Shown piece by piece: positions 5,800 through 12,664 of a stretch of DNA of 43,254 nucleotides. The stretch is taken from the IMG/VR virus record IMGVR_UViG_3300020202_000124, positions 1-43,254 of that record. The stretch is one strand, 5' to 3'. Made by a program: the position numbers and the translations under genes. Within the stretch, counting starts at the first letter, position 1. The number at the start of each line of letters is the position of its first letter. This DNA comes from a virus. The notes below the pieces were generated by a model, which ran no database searches, was not told the DNA's origin, and saw only the letters and a list, made by a program, of their open reading frames with translations.

Positions 5800-7553
5800 G
5801 CCTGCGCGCGGTGCTCGACGCGTTCGCCGACCGCGGCATCAAGCGCACGTCGCGGGGATGGGAAGCTCGCTGCCCAGCTCACGACGACCAGAAGGCGAGC
5901 CTTGGGATTGCCGAGGGCGAGGGCGGGCGCGTGGTGCTCAAGTGCCTGGCCGGCTGCGAAGTCGCCGACGTGATGGCCGCGCTTGGGTTGCCGATGTCGG
6001 AACTGTTCGCCGACCAAGGGCCGCAGCGGCGGATCGTGGCCACGTACGACTACCGCGACGAGAGCGGGGCGCTGCTGTACCAGGTCGTGCGGTACGAGCC
6101 CAAGGACTTCCGCCAGCGTCGGCCCGAGGGCGGCGGCTGGGCGTGGAACATGCGCGGGGTGCGCCGCGTGCCGTATCGGCTCCCGGAGTTGGTGGCGGCA
6201 GACCCGTCCACCTGCGTGTTCTTCGTCGAGGGCGAGAAGGACGTCGAGTCGTTGGCGCGTCACGGGTTCTTGGCCACGACCACCGTCATGGGCGCGAAGT
6301 CGTGGCGCGCCGGCAACTACCGCGAGTTTTTCACCGGGCGGAACGTGGTGATCTTGCCGGACAACGACAGCGCTGGGGCCGATTACGCAGCGGAGGTCGC
6401 CAACACGCTAGACGGCGCAGCGGCCAGCGTGAAGATCCTGCGGCTGCCCGGCCTGCCGGCGAAGGGCGACGTGTCCGACTGGTTCGCTAACGGAGGCACG
6501 GCGGACGAGTTGCGGAGGCTGACACTGGACGCGTCTCAGGTGCAGCACGCGCCGTCCGCATTCGTGACGTCGGCCGAGCGGCTTTCCGGCGAGCGCGAAG
6601 ACCGGATTGCGTGCGGGCCAAAGGCGCTGTCGTTCGGCGTGCAGTTCCTCGACGACGCAATCGGCGGCATCTTGCCGAAGGACCTGATTCTCCTTGGCGC
6701 GAAGACCGGCGTTGGCAAGACCGCGCTGGCCACGATGCTCGCCCTGCACAACGTCCAGCACGGCAAGCGTGTGCATTACTTCGCGCTCGAGGCCGAGGAA
6801 ATCGAGATAGAGCGTCGAATGAAGTTCCAGGTGCTGGCGACGGAGTATTACCGCGCCGGCAACACGAGGCCGCTGCGGTACCTCGACTGGTACATGGGCC
6901 GCCTGGACAGCATCACCGCGCGGTTCGAGGAAGAGGCGGAAGAGCGGCTGCGTACGCAGCTCAAGAACCTGCTGACGTTCTACCGGTTCAAGTCGTTCAC
7001 CAGCGACGACTTTGTGGAGCGGCTCGAGGTGATCAAGAGCCAGACGGATCTCGTCATCCTCGACCACTTGCACTACATGGACAACGACGACGAGAACGAG
7101 AATCGCGGCTACAAGCACACCGTCAAGCAGATCCGCGACAGCGCGCTGGAATCGGGGCGGCCAATTGTGGTCGTCGCGCACGTTCGCAAGGGAGATCGGC
7201 GATACGAGACGCTTGTGCCCGGCGTCGAGGACTTCCACGGGTCCAGCGACATCTCGAAGATTGCCACGAAGGCAATAATGCTTGCGCCAGCCTACGACCG
7301 GCAGAACGGGCGCGCGCATTTGCTGAGCACGTACATGCAGGTGGCGAAGTGCCGCCTGGACAACTCAGTTACGAGGTACGTGGCGCTCGTGACATTCAAT
7401 GCGCAGAAGAACGCCTACGAGGACGACTATTTCCTTGGCCGACTCATCAACGGCGGACGCGAGTTCAAATACCTAACCGGGGACGAAATGCCGGTGTGGT
7501 CGCGGGCGCGGTGCCCGGTCATGCCAGCACAACAGGGAGGCGAGCGACGATGA
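5796..7553 (+). CDS. Primase-helicase (T7 gp4-like / DnaB-type)
   Basis: A 585-residue bifunctional replication protein. An N-terminal CHC2-type zinc site (Cys26, His29, Cys50, Cys54: CPAHDD...KCLAGC) is followed by a TOPRIM primase domain (FVEGEKD with Glu145; LPDNDSAG with Asp189 and Asp191). The C-terminal RecA-like helicase has Walker A (GAKTGVGKTA, about 300-309) and Walker B (LVILDHLHY, about 418-426). It would unwind DNA and prime the lagging strand. ATG 5796 overlaps the initiator stop. Length matches T7-type primase-helicases. Next to the O-like gene, it completes the phage replisome core; no phage DNA polymerase was found, so the host enzyme is probably used. Confidence 0.92.
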   Translation: MSLRAVLDAFADRGIKRTSRGWEARCPAHDDQKASLGIAEGEGGRVVLKCLAGCEVADVMAALGLPMSELFADQGPQRRIVATYDYRDESGALLYQVVRYEPKDFRQRRPEGGGWAWNMRGVRRVPYRLPELVAADPSTCVFFVEGEKDVESLARHGFLATTTVMGAKSWRAGNYREFFTGRNVVILPDNDSAGADYAAEVANTLDGAAASVKILRLPGLPAKGDVSDWFANGGTADELRRLTLDASQVQHAPSAFVTSAERLSGEREDRIACGPKALSFGVQFLDDAIGGILPKDLILLGAKTGVGKTALATMLALHNVQHGKRVHYFALEAEEIEIERRMKFQVLATEYYRAGNTRPLRYLDWYMGRLDSITARFEEEAEERLRTQLKNLLTFYRFKSFTSDDFVERLEVIKSQTDLVILDHLHYMDNDDENENRGYKHTVKQIRDSALESGRPIVVVAHVRKGDRRYETLVPGVEDFHGSSDISKIATKAIMLAPAYDRQNGRAHLLSTYMQVAKCRLDNSVTRYVALVTFNAQKNAYEDDYFLGRLINGGREFKYLTGDEMPVWSRARCPVMPAQQGGERR

Positions 7554-7735
7554 ACGAGCAAATGGTGGAGACCCTGGCCTACGCGATCGACTGCATACGC
7601 GAGGCAATGGAAGTGGCAGAGCGGAACCCGCGACACGCGGAGTTGCGGCGGACGTTGCTCGACGCGGCGGACAAGGCGATCAAGGCAAAGGCGGCGGTAA
7701 TGGCTGTTGTCGAAAATCGAAAGGCCGTGGCGTGA
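7550..7735 (+). CDS. Small helical protein of the replication operon
   Basis: A 61-residue product. ATG 7550 overlaps the helicase stop, with AGGGAGG upstream. It appears to be two helices (QMVETLAYAIDCIREAMEVA; ELRRTLLDAADKAIKAKAAV). Its position between helicase and SSB-like genes, with overlaps on both sides, implies early co-expression. No family recognised. Confidence 0.6.
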   Translation: MNEQMVETLAYAIDCIREAMEVAERNPRHAELRRTLLDAADKAIKAKAAVMAVVENRKAVA

Positions 7736-8058
7736 ACATCACAATCAAGGGCTACGTGATTGGTATCGCCGAGGACTACAAGGCGATTCTGTTGCTGCTC
7801 GAACAGCGCGAGGGCACGAAGACCAACAAGGTTGCCGTCCGCTGCTGGGCGAAGAGTATGCAGGAGCGCGCGCAGCAGTTCGGCACCGGGGACCTGGTCG
7901 AGGCGACGGGCAAGATCAGTTCTCGCCAGGGCAAGGCCGGCGACCGCTGGTTTACCTCGTTCGAGGCCGAGGCACTGCGGCTGGTCGAGGCGACGGAGCT
8001 CGGGCGCAAGGACCCGGAGCCGGGCGAGCCGCTGGGCGATGACAAGGTGCCGTTCTAA
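7732..8058 (+). CDS. Single-stranded DNA-binding-like protein (OB fold)
   Basis: A 108-residue product from a GTG in a GTGA overlap. Alternating beta-type segments (NITIKGYVIGIAEDYKAILLLLEQ; KVAVRCWAK; DLVEATGKISSRQGK; WFTSFEAEALRLVE) fit an OB fold. The C-terminus ends in the acidic DDKVPF, like the protein-interaction tip of bacterial SSB (DDDIPF). It would coat single strands made by the helicase. Shorter than E. coli SSB and divergent, so the assignment rests on the tail, the fold pattern and the context. Confidence 0.75.
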   Translation: MNITIKGYVIGIAEDYKAILLLLEQREGTKTNKVAVRCWAKSMQERAQQFGTGDLVEATGKISSRQGKAGDRWFTSFEAEALRLVEATELGRKDPEPGEPLGDDKVPF

Positions 8059-8061
8059 GCC

Positions 8062-8349
8062 ATGGACACTGGGGCAAGGTGGGGCTTGGCGCTGGTCGTC
8101 GGCTGTTTCGCAGCGGCCGGGGCGCTAACGGCGTACTTCAGGCACACCGACGACGAGGCGCAGCGGCGAGCCATCGAGGCGGCGGATGCGTGGCTGGAAT
8201 ACGCGAGCGACACGCGGGCAGCGGCGTGCAAGAGCCTCGGCGAGAGCAGCGTCGAGTGTGTCGTCACGAAGGCCAGCGGCGTGACGATGACCGTCGTCTG
8301 CGATCGGGGCGCGGTGTTCGAATGCTCGCCGGTGGTTGAGCGGCCGTGA
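8062..8349 (+). CDS. Small membrane-anchored protein
   Basis: A 95-residue product with one N-terminal membrane segment (GLALVVGCFAAAGALTAYF, about 8-26). The likely extracytoplasmic domain contains three or four Cys (AACKSLGESSVECVV; VVCDRG; FECSP), so disulfides are plausible. It begins 3 nt after the SSB-like gene and ends 1 bp before a convergent minus-strand gene. Such anchored proteins may act in superinfection exclusion, but nothing here proves it. Confidence 0.65.
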   Translation: MDTGARWGLALVVGCFAAAGALTAYFRHTDDEAQRRAIEAADAWLEYASDTRAAACKSLGESSVECVVTKASGVTMTVVCDRGAVFECSPVVERP

Positions 8350-8350
8350 G

Positions 8351-8587
8351 CTACTCGGGCTCGCCGAATAGCGCCCGATTCGCCTCAGGCGGTCCGCCGA
8401 GACTCACGTATCGGTTGGCCACGGCGCGCGCCCAGCGGGGCACCGTCGACCGCTCGGCGGCGGCGCAGATCTCATACGCGCGCAGCTCCTCGTCGGTCAC
8501 CCGGAAACTGATGACGTGGCGGGCGGGGTTGGCCGAGGGCGGACGACCCGCCCCCGGGGCGCGCTTGCGGCGTTTAGCTGACGACAA
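8351..8587 (-). CDS. Ribbon-helix-helix-like DNA-binding protein
   Basis: A 78-residue product read from TTG 8587, which has GGGAG 5 nt upstream on the minus strand; an ATG at 8635 would add 16 residues and overlap the upstream gene by 62 bp. A basic Pro-rich N-terminus precedes HVISFRVTDEELRAYEICAA, a strand then helix typical of RHH/CopG-like or antitoxin-like repressors. It is the second gene of a minus-strand pair whose promoter carries a palindrome, so it may repress its own operon. RHH assignment is by pattern only. Confidence 0.55.
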   Translation of the reverse strand: MSSAKRRKRAPGAGRPPSANPARHVISFRVTDEELRAYEICAAAERSTVPRWARAVANRYVSLGGPPEANRALFGEPE

Positions 8588-9125
8588 AGGCGCTCCCAAA
8601 CTTGGCCTTGTGAGCGGCGCAGTAGGCGTCGACAAAATCCTGCTCGGACGTCCAGTTCTCGGCGGTGTGAAGTTCCTCGCGGAGATCCTCGTCCATCAGG
8701 ATCGCCGCGACCTTGGCTGGGCCGGTCCAGTTTCCGACGGTGACGATCGCATCAAGGCCACGGCCGGCGGCGACGGCAGTTTCACGGCGAGCGCCCGTGC
8801 GACGGTGAGCGCGGCCAATCGGACACGCCCCGCCGGTTCTCTCAAGAGTCTCGTTCGTATGAATGCGCCCACAGTCGCCACACTCAAGCGGGACATCTTC
8901 GATCACAGGGGCGAGCGCGGCCAGTTCTGCGGCGCCGACGTCTCCCGCCTCAATGCGCGCGTAAACCTCCGCGGACACCTCGCGGACCGTCAGCTCGTCT
9001 GCGTCCGGGGCGCCCTCCTGCTCGGCAGCGTCGGCCAGCGCCTCGTCCTCGGTTCGACCGATACCCCAGGCCACCGGGCGCATGCCGTCGTTACCAATCG
9101 CCGCGAAAAATTTCTCGTTCGTCAT
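8574..9125 (-). CDS. Accessory protein with central zinc ribbon
   Basis: A 183-residue minus-strand protein. ATG 9125 is chosen because AGGAG lies 7 nt upstream; ATG 9161 would sit almost on the predicted transcription start. It has an acidic N-terminal domain (WGIGRTEDEALADAAEQ), then ECGDCGRIHTN with a second Cys further on (zinc site), and a C-terminal NWTGPAKVAAILM ... WTSEQDFVDAYCAAHKA domain. I recall similar pieces in uncharacterised phage proteins. It shares an operon with an RHH-like gene, which suggests a self-regulated accessory module. Function unknown. Confidence 0.7.
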   Translation of the reverse strand: MTNEKFFAAIGNDGMRPVAWGIGRTEDEALADAAEQEGAPDADELTVREVSAEVYARIEAGDVGAAELAALAPVIEDVPLECGDCGRIHTNETLERTGGACPIGRAHRRTGARRETAVAAGRGLDAIVTVGNWTGPAKVAAILMDEDLREELHTAENWTSEQDFVDAYCAAHKAKFGSAFVVS

Positions 9126-9167
9126 CGTCTCTCTCCTCTCGGCCGCGTCCATCGCGACCATGGGAAG

Positions 9168-9203
9168 ACGATAACCCGGGTTCTAATTTCTGTCTACAGA
9201 AAT
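9168..9203 (-). promoter_or_regulatory. Minus-strand promoter with overlapping palindromic operator
   Basis: On the minus strand TAGACA (9196-9191), a 17-nt spacer and TATCGT (9173-9168) form a good sigma-70-like promoter for the genes at 9125 and 8587. The -35 lies inside ATTTCTGT-CT-ACAGAAAT (9186-9203, 8-bp arms), a likely operator that would block RNA polymerase when bound. Confidence 0.6.
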
Positions 9204-9214
9204 AAGGACAGTGG

Positions 9215-9745
9215 GTGTCCGATTCTGGCTGGTGCGTCATGAGGCGGAAAATCACGGTAATTGCCGCCGCCCTCGCGCTCCTCGCCCTGGGCGCCGCCAT
9301 CGGGCGATGGTCGGCGCCGGCCCGCACCGAGGACCGTATCGTGCTCGACGAGCGGGAGCGGGTGGTCTACCTGCGCCGGGTGGAGTCGGTCCACACCGAC
9401 CACGCTCGCGACGTTGTTCGCTGGCGCTGGACCGAGACCAAGCGCCCCGACGGCACACTCGAGCGGGAGACCGTGGCCGAGCGCAATCACGAGCGCGAGA
9501 CGCGAGCGGCGACGACGAGCCAGGAGGGCGCGGCCACGATACGCGAGCGGCACATCGAGCGGGTGCGCACCGTCGAGGCTGAGCGACCGCGTCTGATGCT
9601 GGGCGCGCACGCCCGCCTGCAGCTCGACGGCCGCATCGGGTGGGGGCCACAGGCGGCGGTGCGTGTGGCCGGGCCTGTGGTGGCGACGGCAGCTGTCGAT
9701 GTGCCGCGGCGAGCGCTGATGCTGGGCGTGGGGGTTTGGTGGTGA
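9215..9745 (+). CDS. Membrane-anchored helical protein (possible spanin-like)
   Basis: A 176-residue product with an N-terminal membrane segment (ITVIAAALALLALGAAIG), a long charged, helix-forming region with many Glu/Arg/Thr, and a beta-rich C-terminus (LMLGAHARLQLDGRIGWG...). GTG 9215 has AAGGA about 6 nt upstream; ATG 9239 is an alternative that keeps the membrane segment. The architecture resembles inner-membrane spanins or anchored phage proteins of the VVYLRRVE type. It lies far from the endolysin, so a lysis role is tentative. Confidence 0.6.
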   Translation: MSDSGWCVMRRKITVIAAALALLALGAAIGRWSAPARTEDRIVLDERERVVYLRRVESVHTDHARDVVRWRWTETKRPDGTLERETVAERNHERETRAATTSQEGAATIRERHIERVRTVEAERPRLMLGAHARLQLDGRIGWGPQAAVRVAGPVVATAAVDVPRRALMLGVGVWW

Positions 9746-10071
9746 GTATCCCCGGCGTCTACGTCCTGCCCTGGGGCCTGCGCCATGTGCTGCGCTGGCT
9801 GTTCACGTTCGCCGCGTGGCTAGGCAATAGGTGTCGGCCGCTACCGTTCGCCAACGGCATCGAGGCATTCACGCCCGGCCCAATCACGCTGGCGTTCGTA
9901 AAGCGTCCGTCGCCGGACGTTGTGGTTCACGAGTACTACCACCAGGCGCGGTGTCGCGAGCTCGGGCTGCTCCGGTACTGGTGGCTGATGACATCGCAGT
10001 ACGTGAGGCATGGGTACGCGGACGCGCCCGAGGAGCGAGCCGCGCGGATCTTTGCGGGACAGGAGGATTGA
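9742..10071 (+). CDS. HExxH putative metallopeptidase-like protein
   Basis: A 109-residue product from a GTG overlapping the preceding stop. VVVHEYYHQARCRELG (His63, Glu64, His67) is a gluzincin-type zinc motif, and the Glu residues of PEERAARI near residue 98 could supply the third ligand. A hydrophobic N-terminal segment (WLFTFAAWLG) may bind membrane. Small HExxH proteins of this kind occur in many phages without known substrate. Catalytic activity is inferred from the motif only. Confidence 0.65.
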   Translation: MSIPGVYVLPWGLRHVLRWLFTFAAWLGNRCRPLPFANGIEAFTPGPITLAFVKRPSPDVVVHEYYHQARCRELGLLRYWWLMTSQYVRHGYADAPEERAARIFAGQED

Positions 10072-10072
10072 G

Positions 10073-10270
10073 ATGCCACGACCGATGGGGCCAGCACCAG
10101 CAACGACCAAGGCCAAGGACGGCAAGCGGCTAGCAAGCGGCGTGATGGGCAGGGTATGCCTCTGCGACGCGTGCGTGGCCGACAACCCGCAGCGGCAGGC
10201 GGCGCGGGACAAACAGAATCGGGACGTACGACGATACCTGGGAACCAAGCTCAAGAAATTCGAATGGTGA
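10073..10270 (+). CDS. Small basic protein with CxCxxC motif
   Basis: A 65-residue product. ATG 10073 is preceded by AGGAGG with short spacing. It is Lys/Arg-rich, with CLCDACVADNPQRQAARDKQNRD in the middle and a C-terminal KLKKFEW. The three Cys might bind a metal with help from other residues. No family recognised; it lies in a plus-strand run from 9215 to 11473. Confidence 0.6.
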   Translation: MPRPMGPAPATTKAKDGKRLASGVMGRVCLCDACVADNPQRQAARDKQNRDVRRYLGTKLKKFEW

Positions 10271-10277
10271 GGAGAGC

Positions 10278-10628
10278 ATGAATAAGCGACGTAAATGGCA
10301 GCGGTGGGCCGAGTCGGAGAAGCGAGCGATTCTTGCGGCGTACGACAGCGCGCCCAAGGGGAAGAAGGCGGCGGTGCTGAAGAAGTACAAGGTCAGCCAC
10401 ATCGTCGTGCGCTACTGGCGCGGGCAGCGGCGGACGCAGCGGGCGCAGCGGATTGCTGCATTGGCCCCGATGATGAAGCGCAAGGGGCGCCCGTTTGAGA
10501 GCCTCGGCCACCGCGGCTCTGTTCATGAACTGACACAGGAACTGCTGCGGCAGATTGAGGCCTACGTCCAGGGGCGGATGCGGGCGGTGGCGGCGAGGAT
10601 CGTCCACGGGATGGGGGGCGGAAGATGA
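10278..10628 (+). CDS. Helix-turn-helix protein (transposase-HTH-like)
   Basis: A 116-residue basic protein with GAGGAG just upstream of ATG 10278. Residues about 10-50 (SEKRAILAAYDSAPKGKK, then AAVLKKYKVSHIVVRYWR) match the HTH found at the N-terminus of IS3-type transposases and in small phage regulators: a helix, a conserved Lys-Tyr-x-Val turn, and a recognition helix ending in Trp-Arg. No catalytic transposase domain follows, so a DNA-binding regulator is more likely than a mobile-element remnant. The stop overlaps the next ATG (10625). Confidence 0.65.
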   Translation: MNKRRKWQRWAESEKRAILAAYDSAPKGKKAAVLKKYKVSHIVVRYWRGQRRTQRAQRIAALAPMMKRKGRPFESLGHRGSVHELTQELLRQIEAYVQGRMRAVAARIVHGMGGGR

Positions 10629-11473
10629 GCGACGAGCAGATTCCAGTGGGCAGCAAGTGGCGCAGCGGGGACGGGGATGTGGTGACGGTGGCGGCCATCA
10701 TGAGCTATGGGATTGAGTACGAGGTACACGGGAGCATGTATCTCACTGCCATGAGCAGGGACGCCTTCCTCGGCTACTTCAAGCGCATCGAGGAGCCGAA
10801 GCCGGCGCTTGAAGAGATTCCAGTGGGCAGCAAGTGGCGGAGCGCCGATTACCCGAACTGCGTCCTGACGGTGACCGCCGCTGCCGACGACGACATGTTT
10901 ATCGTCGACTGCTCGTGTGGCATGACGGGCATGGGGTATGCCCGCGAGGACATCGAAAAGGAGTGGGTGCGGGATACTGCCGCCGCTCCCGCCACCGCCC
11001 TCAAGCCCGGCGACGTGGTCAAGGACCCGGCGATGCTCATGGCGGGGATGCGGGTGCGGAGCAGGATCACGGGGATGGCGTACAAGCTGACCGAAAGGCT
11101 CGGCGGCCTGGCTGCTGGATATTGGCGCGCGACAGAGGAGGCGACGACCGCTGTCTATTACATCAGCGAGACGGCGGTAGAGGACGGACGCTACACCTAC
11201 CTCGGCGGGCCGGATGAGGCAGAGGGCACGCGCAAGCCGCGCGTAGGCAAGTACCCGGCGTGGAAGCTGGAGATCACTGCGGGTGGCCCCGAGCCCAAGC
11301 CCTCCGACCCGTGGGAAGAGCACCTGCGCCAGGAGCGGGAGATTGCGGCGAAGATGGAACGTGGCTGGTATCCGGCGGTGCTGGACACGAGCGAGCCGCT
11401 TCAAGTCGGCACCTGGTCCCCGTCCGTCACTGGTCTAGGCGGCATGATCGGGGGCGTGATACGGCGGCGGTAG
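10625..11473 (+). CDS. Hypothetical protein with duplicated IPVGSKWRS module
   Basis: A 282-residue protein with two copies of a small beta-rich module, each starting IPVGSKWRS (about residues 6 and 64), then a third beta-type segment (LKPGDVVKDPAMLMAGMRVRS) and a Pro-rich tail. The modules look like SH3/KOW-type barrels as seen in small phage proteins. The repeat is also visible in DNA: 25 identical bases at 10638-10662 and 10815-10839. ATG 10625 is coupled to the preceding stop. Function unknown. Confidence 0.65.
   Translation: MSDEQIPVGSKWRSGDGDVVTVAAIMSYGIEYEVHGSMYLTAMSRDAFLGYFKRIEEPKPALEEIPVGSKWRSADYPNCVLTVTAAADDDMFIVDCSCGMTGMGYAREDIEKEWVRDTAAAPATALKPGDVVKDPAMLMAGMRVRSRITGMAYKLTERLGGLAAGYWRATEEATTAVYYISETAVEDGRYTYLGGPDEAEGTRKPRVGKYPAWKLEITAGGPEPKPSDPWEEHLRQEREIAAKMERGWYPAVLDTSEPLQVGTWSPSVTGLGGMIGGVIRRR
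10638..10839 (+). repeat. 25-bp direct repeat pair
   Basis: Positions 10638-10662 and 10815-10839 are identical and encode the repeated IPVGSKWR segment. Base-for-base identity, including third positions, suggests a recent internal duplication. Confidence 0.7.
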
Positions 11474-11477
11474 ACTG

Positions 11478-11501
11478 TGCCCCGGTGTTAGGATCGGGGC
11501 A
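11478..11501 (+). promoter_or_regulatory. -10 box inside a start-codon hairpin
   Basis: TAGGAT (11489-11494) lies exactly 6 nt before the ATG at 11501, so transcription could start on the A of the start codon. The box also lies in the loop of TGCCCCG (11478-11484) / CGGGGCA (11495-11501). In a longer read-through mRNA that stem would hide the start region. Confidence 0.5.
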
Positions 11502-11641
11502 TGGTCGTGCGCGGGCGAGTCATCGAGCTGACCGACGACGGCGCAATCGTCGAGGATGCTGACGGCGTGCGGTGGCTCGTCACGCTGCTGGGGACCGAGA
11601 TAGAGGCAGAGACTGACCCCGGGGACGTGGCGGAGGCGTAG
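11501..11641 (+). CDS. Short hypothetical protein (46 aa), probably leaderless
   Basis: A 46-residue acidic peptide (begins MVVRGRVIELTDDG) with a beta-type N-terminal half and a GDVAEA tail. It may form a small beta hairpin. The start follows a TAGGAT box by 6 nt, and the stop is 2 bp from the convergent gene ending at 11644. No family recognised. Confidence 0.5.
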   Translation: MVVRGRVIELTDDGAIVEDADGVRWLVTLLGTEIEAETDPGDVAEA

Positions 11642-11643
11642 GC

Positions 11644-11931
11644 CTAGCTGCCGGCAGTAACAGCGGCCTTGATGGCCTCCAGTCGCTCGGTATTGCCATT
11701 AGCCGGCAGCCGCGTCGCCCGCGTCCTGTAGCAGTACCAGGCCCATTCCCAGTCGGGAGCAGTCCCAGCCGGCGGCGCCACCCACCACCACCGCAGCCTC
11801 TCCCTCTCCAGCAGCTCATCAGGCACACCCGGGGCCTTCCCCACCGCATTCCGGGCAGTGAGAGGTTCTGAGGTAGGTCGTTCGGCTGTACCTACACGGT
11901 CGTGGACGACTGGCGAAGAGCTTTCCGGCAT
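11644..11931 (-). CDS. Trp-rich hypothetical protein
   Basis: A 95-residue minus-strand frame. The N-terminal third looks disordered. The rest (LERERLRWWWVAPPAG; DWEWAWYCYRTRATRLP; TERLEAIKAAV) has a natural protein-like composition with many Trp. The overlapping plus-strand frame is implausible (very Arg-rich). Its end abuts the plus-strand gene ending at 11641. No clear ribosome site precedes the ATG, so a downstream start is possible. Function unknown. Confidence 0.45.
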   Translation of the reverse strand: MPESSSPVVHDRVGTAERPTSEPLTARNAVGKAPGVPDELLERERLRWWWVAPPAGTAPDWEWAWYCYRTRATRLPANGNTERLEAIKAAVTAGS

Positions 11932-12145
11932 GTGCGGTTTCCCCGTGACCGCGCCGTGTCCGCTCGCAAGGCCGTCCCCATCAGGTCCCGGCCTGGTCTC
12001 CAGTCGTGGCGTTTCCGTGTCCGTCTGGCCTGCATGACACCCGTTGTCTGCGACTCGCGGGTCAATTGGCAGTGTGTCGGAGGGAAGCGGAACGGGCTAG
12101 GTGCGGGACTAGTGACGGGGCATAGAATTCGCGTGCGTGCGCGTG

Positions 12146-12151
12146 TAGCGT
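12146..12151 (+). promoter_or_regulatory. -10 box (TAGCGT) for leaderless gene
   Basis: TAGCGT ends 6 nt before the GTG at 12158, the same spacing as at 11489, 12476, 14105 and 16436. No good -35 is visible. A second box, TAGAAT, lies at 12123-12128. Confidence 0.5.
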
Positions 12152-12157
12152 GTATAT

Positions 12158-12433
12158 GTGCCGAGTCTCGCAGCGTTGAGGTGGCAGATGCCCCCGGGAC
12201 GATGGGGCGAGCGGTATTCGCCGGATGACGTTGCGCGAGTGCTCAATGTGACGAGCTCGCTGGTCATCAAGTGGATTAAGAGCGATTGGCTGCGTGCAGC
12301 TGAGCCGCGACCGGGCGTGTACAAGATACGGCGCAAGGCGATTAAGCGGGCGCTGGGCGACGTGCGCGTGTTGCAGTCGCTGTACGACGCTTGGGCGAAG
12401 AGCGGTAAGCCGGGGCTGGGCGCGCTGAGGTAG
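12158..12433 (+). CDS. MerR/excisionase-like HTH protein
   Basis: A 91-residue protein with a typical helix-turn-helix of the HTH_17/excisionase kind: YSPDDVARVLNVTSSLVIKW, then SDWLRAAEPRPGVYKIRRKAIKRAL, in which the wing ends in a YKIRR strand. Such proteins act as phage excisionases or small transcription factors. GTG 12158 fits a leaderless start 6 nt after TAGCGT; ATG 12188, with GAGG 6 nt upstream, would give 81 residues and still include the domain. It is not next to the integrase, so regulator and Xis are both possible. Confidence 0.7.
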   Translation: MPSLAALRWQMPPGRWGERYSPDDVARVLNVTSSLVIKWIKSDWLRAAEPRPGVYKIRRKAIKRALGDVRVLQSLYDAWAKSGKPGLGALR

Positions 12434-12475
12434 CCGCGTAGTTCGGCGACGGTAAGCGTGAGACTGCGCTTGTGC

Positions 12476-12481
12476 TAGGCT
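12476..12481 (+). promoter_or_regulatory. -10 box (TAGGCT) for leaderless gene
   Basis: TAGGCT precedes the ATG at 12488 by exactly 6 nt. The flanks (GCTAGGCT then a short gap to ATG) closely resemble those of the gene at 16448. Confidence 0.55.
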
Positions 12482-12487
12482 TGGCGC

Positions 12488-12664
12488 ATGAAGCTGAATG
12501 AGCCCGCGTTCACGATAACGGTTGACGGCCAGTGGGCCACGCTGCGGATGACGGTCAACGGTGAGCCGCATGCGCTCAAGGCGGACCTGACAGCAACGCC
12601 GGTTGATAAGGCCGTTGCGATGCTGGCGCGGTCGGCGAGAGTGACGGCGATGGCTGCAGCGTGA
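12488..12664 (+). CDS. Short hypothetical protein (58 aa), leaderless
   Basis: A 58-residue peptide with a beta-hairpin-like start (FTITVDGQWATLRMTVNGE) and an Ala-rich helical end (DKAVAMLARSARVTAMAAA). There is no Shine-Dalgarno sequence; the start follows TAGGCT by 6 nt. It stands as its own transcription unit. No family recognised. Confidence 0.55.
   Translation: MKLNEPAFTITVDGQWATLRMTVNGEPHALKADLTATPVDKAVAMLARSARVTAMAAA

Noticed and set aside
8346-9242. A 298-residue plus-strand frame
   Set aside because: It lies over two better minus-strand genes with ribosome sites and a promoter; its composition is Arg/Gly-rich and lacks recognisable domains.
10278-10628. Insertion-sequence transposase
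   Set aside because: Only the HTH part of a transposase is present, with no catalytic domain and no terminal inverted repeats flanking it.
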